Origin: an uncultured Verrucomicrobiota bacterium
GTDB taxonomy: Bacteria; Verrucomicrobiota; Kiritimatiellia; RFP12; UBA1067
Assembly (NCBI GenBank): GCA_946628745.1
Contig: CAMOXA010000064.1
Span: 1-7,921, forward strand
DNA length: 7,921 nucleotides
Direction of reading: 5' to 3'
Under the pieces are notes generated by a model. It was given only the letters and a program-made list of their open reading frames with translations. It ran no database searches and was not told the DNA's origin. The number at the start of each line of letters is the position of its first letter. The stretch's first letter is position 1. Made by a program: the position numbers and the translations under genes. Below are positions 1 through 5,309 of the stretch, in pieces.

Positions 1-1578
1 GTAATATTCATAGCCGCCGGGGAACTTCCGTATGCCTTCGCGCGTTATCTCCAATATGCTCGTCGCCGTCGCGCGCACAAAATCGATGTCGTGCGAAACG
101 AGCAGGATCGTGCCCTTGTACTTCTGCAGAGCCTCCTGGAGAAGCCGCCTGCCGTCAAGGTCGAGGTGTGTAGTAGGCTCGTCCAGCAACAGAAAGTTCG
201 GCGCAGAAAGGAATAGACGCAGAAACGCCAGACGCACTTTCTCGCCGCCCGACAAAACCCCGGCCGGCTTCTCTACGTCGTTTTCGTCGAAGCCGAAAGC
301 GCCAAGCTGGTTGCGGAAGTTTTTCTCGTTCATCCCGGGCGGGATGGCGTTTTTTGCATTGCGGTACACGCTGACGTCGGGCGGAATCGTCTCGGCGAAA
401 TCCTGGGAAAGATATCCAGGGATTACATTGTGGCCCAGCACGGCCCTTCCTTCGGTAGGCTGGCGCGTCCCGGCGATAATGCGCATCAAAGTCGTCTTGC
501 CGAGGCCGTTGTAGCCGATGAGAGCCACCTTGTCGCCCCGCGTCACCTGAAAGGATATGTCCTCGAAGACTTTCTTCTTCCCGTCATAGCTGAAGCCGAT
601 GTGCTCGCAGCGGAACATCTCGATTCCGCTCGGCGGCGGTTCCGCCAGCCGCAGCCTGCCGGATTGTGTGTATCGCTTCGGCAAGACGATGCGCTCCTCG
701 TCGATTTTGTCGATCAGCTTCTGGCGGGATTGGGCCTGGGCCGCCTTCGTCGCCTGGGCGCGAAACCTGTCGACAAAGCGCTGGAGCTGTTCGCGGTGGT
801 GGTCTTGGTTCTCCTTCGCGGCGAGGAGGTGCTGGTAGCGGACTTCACGCTCGTTCATGTACCAGTCCAGGCCGCCTTCGTAGCGCGTGGCGGTGCCGGC
901 GTCGACTTCGACGATTATGCCGGTAAGCGTCCGCAGAAGATACCGGTCGTGCGAAATCAGCATAAGCGTGCCTTCGTACGCCTTGAGAAACTTCTGCAGC
1001 CAGTCGACAGCCGGCAGGTCGAGATAGTTCGACGGTTCGTCCAGAAGAAGAAGATCGGGCTTGGAGGCGAGGACCCGCGAAAGCTCCGCGCGCATCCGCC
1101 AGCCGCCGGAGAACGAGGCGAACGGTTTGGAGAACTCCTCGGTGGCGAAGCCGAGCCCGCCAAGCGCGATCTTGACGCGCGTCTCGATGTCGTATCCGCC
1201 GAGGTGCTCGAACTTCGTCTGCAGCTCGCCGTAGCGCTTCAGCTTGACAGGGTCGTCGAGTTCCGTCTCGAGAGACTGCATCTCCGCCTCCATCTCCGAA
1301 AGCCCGGGAATGCCGCGCATCGAATACTCCAGAAGAGTCTCTTCGGGCATGTCCGGCGCGGGATTCTGGCGCGTCCAGCCGATTCGAGGACTGCCTTCAA
1401 TGACGAGTTCGCCCGTGTCGGTCGACATCTCGCCGAGAACGATTTTGAAGAGGGTCGACTTGCCTGAACCGTTAGGCCCGACAACGCCCACGCGATCGCC
1501 CTTGTTCACCCTGAAGGTGACGTTCGTCAGCACGTCCTGGTGTCCGTAGTGGACCGATATGTTTTTAAAATCTAGCAT
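1..1578 (-). CDS. ABC-F family ATPase (ribosome-associated), 3' end outside window
   Basis: This encodes a soluble protein with two ATP-binding cassettes and no membrane segments. Visible residues: 526, without a stop. The first cassette has Walker A at residues 34-42 (GPNGSGKST), the SGGW signature near 157 and a Walker B ending in DEP at 180-182 with a following SHD. The second has Walker A near 355-363 (GYNGLGKTT), the LSGGE signature near 442-446, Walker B with Glu467 and an SHD switch. Between them lies a charged helical linker with the RFRAQATKA and QSRQK blocks typical of ABC-F proteins (Uup/YheS/EttA group). Known members bind the ribosomal E site through this linker and relieve stalls or give antibiotic resistance; which role applies here cannot be told. 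The start is ATG at 1578-1576, inside the end of apbE (14-nt overlap), with only a weak purine stretch upstream, so translational coupling is likely. The visible length is most of a usual 530-650 aa protein. First-cassette Walker B reads DEPSNYLD rather than the common DEPTNHLD, a mild variation. Confidence 0.93.
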   Translation of the reverse strand, partial: MLDFKNISVHYGHQDVLTNVTFRVNKGDRVGVVGPNGSGKSTLFKIVLGEMSTDTGELVIEGSPRIGWTRQNPAPDMPEETLLEYSMRGIPGLSEMEAEMQSLETELDDPVKLKRYGELQTKFEHLGGYDIETRVKIALGGLGFATEEFSKPFASFSGGWRMRAELSRVLASKPDLLLLDEPSNYLDLPAVDWLQKFLKAYEGTLMLISHDRYLLRTLTGIIVEVDAGTATRYEGGLDWYMNEREVRYQHLLAAKENQDHHREQLQRFVDRFRAQATKAAQAQSRQKLIDKIDEERIVLPKRYTQSGRLRLAEPPPSGIEMFRCEHIGFSYDGKKKVFEDISFQVTRGDKVALIGYNGLGKTTLMRIIAGTRQPTEGRAVLGHNVIPGYLSQDFAETIPPDVSVYRNAKNAIPPGMNEKNFRNQLGAFGFDENDVEKPAGVLSGGEKVRLAFLRLFLSAPNFLLLDEPTTHLDLDGRRLLQEALQKYKGTILLVSHDIDFVRATATSILEITREGIRKFPGGYEYY

Positions 1579-2413
1579 CGTTCGCGATCTTTCGACCGTC
1601 CTTCATGAGAAACAGGACGGATGCCTTGTAGCCGTATCTGTCAATGAATGCGAGGCCGGCTTCCGGGCCAAGCACGAAAAGAGTCGTAGAAAGTCCGTCG
1701 GCGAGCATCGCCGATTTCGCGAGGACGGTGACAGAAGCGACTCCCGAGTCAGCCGGCCGGCCGGTGCGCCCGTCATAGATGTGCCTGCCGCGATAATATT
1801 CGGCGCTTGTCGCGAGGGCTTCGCCAGGCGCGAGCTGGACGACTGCGGCGATGCCGCCGCCGGCCGACGCGACGCCTGTTTTCCATGTGCGCGCCGAGCC
1901 GTCTCCACACGGGAGAGACAGAAGATTGCCGCCGAGATCCAGCAGGACGTCATCCCCGACGGCATGCATCGACCCGGCGGCGAAGTCCAGGGCGAAACCC
2001 TTTGCGATTGCGCCAAGGTCGAGAGTTTCAGGGCCGCGCCATCTCGGGTTGAACGCCCCGCCCGACTCGCGCATCAGCTTGAAAGCGAGCTCGTAGCACG
2101 GTTTCATGCGGGCATCGCACTTCGCCGGTATCTCGTCGTCCGCGAGCGCTGCGAGACGGCTGAGTTCCGAACCCGGATCGTGGGCGTTCATAAGCTTCTC
2201 CACTTCGGCGAACGCGGTCTTGGCGGCATCGCGATATGACGAAGCGGGCGCGCCTTTCGCGCCAGAGCGCACCTGCACTGCCGCCACGGTGCCCATCACG
2301 GTCCATTCCAGACGTTCGGCACGAGGGCTGCACCCGGCGAGCACCTCCGCGGCGAGCCACCACGCCGCGCACTGCGCCGCCAGCCGGCGCCGATTATGTG
2401 CCGCAGATGTCAC
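1565..2413 (-). CDS. apbE: FAD:protein FMN transferase (ApbE), short, probable lipoprotein
   Basis: ApbE proteins transfer FMN from FAD to a Thr/Ser of exported or membrane flavoproteins, using Mg2+. This 282-aa form shows family marks in order: MGT at 40-42, GSELSRL at 81-87, GAFNP at 119-123, DLGAIAKGFALD at 132-143, DLGGN at 159-163, ATSAEY at 201-206, HIYDGRTG at 211-218, and the metal-site segment ADGLSTTLFVLG at 238-249 (Asp239, Thr243). The N-terminus reads Arg8-Arg10, a hydrophobic stretch and a lipobox LAGC ending at Cys28, so it is probably a lipoprotein outside the cytoplasmic membrane; Glu23 inside the hydrophobic stretch is unusual. I chose GTG at 2413 because AGGAAG lies 8 nt upstream, the GTG overlaps the symporter stop (GTGA), and this start gives the signal peptide. 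The same frame stays open further upstream, but there it only shadows the symporter gene. It is shorter than usual (about 320-350 aa): GAFNP and DLGAIAKG are only about 10 residues apart. No FMN-acceptor gene is visible nearby. Confidence 0.9.
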   Translation of the reverse strand: MTSAAHNRRRLAAQCAAWWLAAEVLAGCSPRAERLEWTVMGTVAAVQVRSGAKGAPASSYRDAAKTAFAEVEKLMNAHDPGSELSRLAALADDEIPAKCDARMKPCYELAFKLMRESGGAFNPRWRGPETLDLGAIAKGFALDFAAGSMHAVGDDVLLDLGGNLLSLPCGDGSARTWKTGVASAGGGIAAVVQLAPGEALATSAEYYRGRHIYDGRTGRPADSGVASVTVLAKSAMLADGLSTTLFVLGPEAGLAFIDRYGYKASVLFLMKDGRKIANDARF

Positions 2414-3780
2414 TTCTGCGGCTTCCTGAAAAGAAGCGCGTAGACGAGAACCGCCGCGAAGCATATCGCGGGCACGATGAACGAAGCCCTCAGCGACATC
2501 TGCGTCAGCTTGAGATTCGCGTCCCACTCGGCGGAGAACATAGGCACGAGCTTTGTCCAGACCGAACCCGCGTCGCCGATTATCTGCGCCATCCACGGCG
2601 TGAACAGCGCGCCGCCGACAATCGCCATTATGAGGCCCGCCGCACCGAGTTTGTGCGCCCGCTGATCGATGCCGCCGAGCGCTATCCCGTAAATCGTCGG
2701 GAACATGAGCGACATGAAGCCGGACATCGCCACGAGACATATGACGTTGAACGAGAACGGGAGGCCCCCGGCCGTGAAAACGACCTTTGTCGGCAGATAC
2801 ATGACCCCGGCGCAGCAGAAGATCGCCGCCGCCGCGAACACGGCCATTATCGCGGCCGGATTGAAGTATTTCATCGCAAAGGTCGCCACCCAGCGGCAGG
2901 CGATGAACGTTACAAGCGCGAGCAGGTAGTATGTCGCGCCGTCTTTCGGGGTGACGCCAAGCTCCTTCTGGCAGTAGACGTTCATCCATGTCCACGCGGC
3001 GATCTGCACGCCGACGTAGAACGCCTGGGCGACGACGCCGAGATACCACTTCGGCGAATGAGCGAGGATGTAGAATATCGTACGCCAATCGGTCTTGCCG
3101 CCCTTGACGGCATCCACATCGGTAGGCTTCGAAACGAAGAAGAAAAGCCATATTGCGCCGGCTATCGCGCAAAGCCCCACATACGGCACGCAGACCCAGA
3201 AAAGTTCATGGTTGACGATCGCGTCCAACTCGGCCGCCGGCATTGCGGCGCGCTCGTCCGCCGTGGCCGGATTCAGGTGGGCGAGAATGAGCTGCTGGGC
3301 GAGAAGAATGCCGGCGAGCGAACCGAGCGGATTGAACATCTGCGCGAAGTTGAGCCGCCTGACCGCGGTCGCCTCGTCGCCAAGCGCGAGTACGTAGGGG
3401 TTGCATGTCGTCTCGAGAACCGCACATCCGCCGGCCACCACGAATATGCCGACGATGTACATCCAGAAGCTTTGCGCTATGCAGGCCGGAACATACAACA
3501 GCGCACCGGCGACATACACGCCAAGCCCGACCAGGACGCCGGCGCGATATCCGGCGCGCTGTATGAGAAGCGACGCGAAGATGGCTATCGCGGAGTACGC
3601 GCCGTAAAACGATATCTGGACGTATCCCGCCGTAGACTGAGTCGTCATGAATATCTTCTGGAACGCCGGCACGAGATTGTCCGTCATGTTGTTCAGAACC
3701 CCCCAGAGGGCGAAGCAACTCACCAGCATCACGAATATGGGCAGGTATTTGCGCGGGACTACGGGTGCCGAGTCGTTCAT
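2410..3780 (-). CDS. FucP-like sugar:H+ symporter (MFS, FHS family)
   Basis: This 456-aa protein is an inner-membrane transporter with about twelve hydrophobic helices, matching the fucose/glucose/galactose (FHS) branch of the major facilitator family. Compared from memory with E. coli FucP, the functional acidic residues are present with identical spacing: Asp34 in NNMTDNLVP (FucP Asp46) and Glu123 in LETTCNPYV (FucP Glu135). RRLNFAQMFN keeps Gln147 and Asn150 (FucP Gln159, Asn162). The hydrophilic loop after helix 5 (near PATADERAAMPAAELD) also resembles FucP. It therefore probably imports a hexose or deoxyhexose with protons. The sugar is not certain: relatives take glucose, galactose, fucose or amino sugars, and no sugar-catabolism gene adjoins. 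The start chosen is ATG at 3780, because AGGAG at 3791-3795 lies 10 nt upstream. An in-frame ATG at 3789 would add three residues but sits only 1 nt from that AGGAG. The ilvA stop is 15 nt upstream; apbE overlaps the 3' end by 4 nt. Confidence 0.92.
   Translation of the reverse strand: MNDSAPVVPRKYLPIFVMLVSCFALWGVLNNMTDNLVPAFQKIFMTTQSTAGYVQISFYGAYSAIAIFASLLIQRAGYRAGVLVGLGVYVAGALLYVPACIAQSFWMYIVGIFVVAGGCAVLETTCNPYVLALGDEATAVRRLNFAQMFNPLGSLAGILLAQQLILAHLNPATADERAAMPAAELDAIVNHELFWVCVPYVGLCAIAGAIWLFFFVSKPTDVDAVKGGKTDWRTIFYILAHSPKWYLGVVAQAFYVGVQIAAWTWMNVYCQKELGVTPKDGATYYLLALVTFIACRWVATFAMKYFNPAAIMAVFAAAAIFCCAGVMYLPTKVVFTAGGLPFSFNVICLVAMSGFMSLMFPTIYGIALGGIDQRAHKLGAAGLIMAIVGGALFTPWMAQIIGDAGSVWTKLVPMFSAEWDANLKLTQMSLRASFIVPAICFAAVLVYALLFRKPQK
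2422..2427 (-). promoter_or_regulatory. Ribosome binding site of apbE
   Basis: AGGAAG lies within the last codons of the symporter gene, 8 nt before the GTG at 2413. It supports this GTG start, which overlaps the symporter stop codon by 4 nt. Confidence 0.7.
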
Positions 3781-3790
3781 ATCTTCCATT

Positions 3791-3795
3791 CTCCT
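3791..3795 (-). promoter_or_regulatory. Ribosome binding site of the FucP-like symporter
   Basis: AGGAG begins directly after the ilvA stop codon and lies 10 nt from ATG 3780 but only 1 nt from ATG 3789. This decides the start in favour of 3780. Confidence 0.7.
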
Positions 3796-5301
3796 TTATC
3801 TGCGTCTGCCGAGAAAATATTTGTAGGCTGGGTTCTTCGTCATGTCGTCGTAGGCGTAGCCGATTTCGTCCAGGACGCGGGTGAATTCGCCGAGCTCGCC
3901 CTTCGGCACCTGGAAGCCGGCCAGCACCTTGCCATGGTCCGCGCCGTGGTTGCGGTAATGGAACATCGAGATGTTCCAACGTCCGGCAATGACGGAAAGA
4001 AAGTCTTTGAGCGCGCCGGGACGTTCAGGAAACTCGAACTCGTAGACGACTTCATCGGGTATCGACGCGGCGGGTCCGCCGACCATATGGCGGACGTGCT
4101 CCTTGGCGAGGGAGTTGTCCGAAAGGTCGATGCAGTGCGTGCCGGTGGCGCGTATTTTTTTCTGCAAAGCCTTTCGCTCGGCGACATCCTTCACCGAAAC
4201 GCCGACGAAAATGTGGGCGAGGAATCCCGCGCTCATGCGGTAGTTGAACTCTGTCACGGAATGTTTGCCGAGCGTCTCGGCGAACCGCAGGAAGCTGCCG
4301 CGCTCTTCGGGGATGGCGCAGTCGAAAATCGCCTCGCGTCCCTCGCCTATCTCGGTCTGCTCGCTGACGAAGCGTATGCGGTCGAAGTTCATGTTCGCGC
4401 CCGAAATGACACACGCGCAGACATCGCCCTTCTTCGCGGTCTTCTTCGCGGCTGCGAGGGCCAAAGCCCCCGCCGGCTCGCATATGGCGCGCGTCGCCTC
4501 GAATATGTCCTTTATGGCGGCGCACGTCTCGGCCGTGGACACGCGCACGATTCCGTCAAGGTTTTCGCGGCACACGCGAAACGTCTCCTCCCCGGGGGTC
4601 TTCACGCACACGCCGTCGGCGAAAAGGCCGGGATTGTCGAGCGTGACGCGCCTGCCTGCCTTCAAAGACTGGAACATGCAGTCGGAATCTTCCGGTTCGA
4701 CGCCGTAGACCTTCACCCAGGGACGCACGCTTTTGACGTAGACCGAAACGCCCGCGGCCAGCCCGCCGCCCCCGATCGGCACGTAGACGGTCGTAAGATC
4801 TCGCCCGGCCTGTTCAAGTATCTCCATGCCGACCGTACCCTGCCCTGCTATCACGTCCGGATCGTCGAACGGTGCTATGTAGGTATAGCCGTGCTTCTCG
4901 ATCTGCCTGTGCAGCTCCTCGTATGTGTCCGAGTACGAGTCGCCGTGCAAGACTATCGTCGCGCCGAGCGCCTTGACCGCCGAAGTCTTGATCTCGGGGG
5001 TCGTCACCGGCATGACAATCGTCGCCTTGACGCCGAGTTTGCGGGCCGAAAGCGCGACGCCCTGGGCATGGTTGCCGGCCGAAGCGCAAACAACGCCCCT
5101 GTCGAGTTCGGCGCGCGACAGCTGGCTCATCTTGTTGTACGCGCCGCGTATCTTGTAGCTGTGGACGGGCTGCAGGTCCTCGCGCTTAAGGAGAATGCGC
5201 GCGCCGATTTTCCTGGAAAGCGCCGACGCCTCGTCCAGAGGCGTCTTCGCCGCGACATCGTAGACTGTCGCGTTCAGTATCTTCGTCAAATAGTTGTTCA
5301 T
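3796..5301 (-). CDS. ilvA: Threonine ammonia-lyase (threonine deaminase), biosynthetic type with two ACT-like domains
   Basis: This cytoplasmic PLP enzyme converts L-threonine to 2-oxobutanoate and ammonia, the committed step of isoleucine synthesis. The 501-aa protein is close to the length of E. coli IlvA (514 aa). The catalytic domain (about 1-315) has the PLP lysine Lys50 in HSYKIRGAYN, SAGNHAQG at 74-81, and the phosphate-binding GGGGL at 177-181. The regulatory part has two ACT-like regions: about 322-400, with IPEERGSF and VTEFNYR, and about 417-495, with FEFPERPGAL, WNISMFHYR and NPAYKYFL. These segments match E. coli IlvA closely, so feedback inhibition by isoleucine and activation by valine are expected; the one-domain catabolic TdcB type is excluded. 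ATG at 5301 follows the kinase stop by 8 nt with no clear Shine-Dalgarno sequence, so it may be translated by coupling. No other ilv gene is in the window. Confidence 0.97.
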   Translation of the reverse strand: MNNYLTKILNATVYDVAAKTPLDEASALSRKIGARILLKREDLQPVHSYKIRGAYNKMSQLSRAELDRGVVCASAGNHAQGVALSARKLGVKATIVMPVTTPEIKTSAVKALGATIVLHGDSYSDTYEELHRQIEKHGYTYIAPFDDPDVIAGQGTVGMEILEQAGRDLTTVYVPIGGGGLAAGVSVYVKSVRPWVKVYGVEPEDSDCMFQSLKAGRRVTLDNPGLFADGVCVKTPGEETFRVCRENLDGIVRVSTAETCAAIKDIFEATRAICEPAGALALAAAKKTAKKGDVCACVISGANMNFDRIRFVSEQTEIGEGREAIFDCAIPEERGSFLRFAETLGKHSVTEFNYRMSAGFLAHIFVGVSVKDVAERKALQKKIRATGTHCIDLSDNSLAKEHVRHMVGGPAASIPDEVVYEFEFPERPGALKDFLSVIAGRWNISMFHYRNHGADHGKVLAGFQVPKGELGEFTRVLDEIGYAYDDMTKNPAYKYFLGRRR

Positions 5302-5309
5302 TGCTACTG

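Noticed and set aside
430..1467. 345-aa plus-strand open frame opposite the ABC-F gene
   Set aside because: The reverse strand encodes both ABC-F cassettes with all motifs; the plus-strand frame shows only low-complexity shadow sequence.
2380..2413. Twin-arginine signal in ApbE (three Arg near the N-terminus)
   Set aside because: The residues after the Arg run do not fit the SRRxFLK pattern; a lipoprotein signal ending in LAGC explains the region better.
2414..3172. Upstream extension of the apbE frame to a 535-aa protein
   Set aside because: The extra 253 residues are read out of frame through the symporter gene and are Arg-rich with no domain. The GTG at 2413 has a ribosome binding site and gives a signal peptide.
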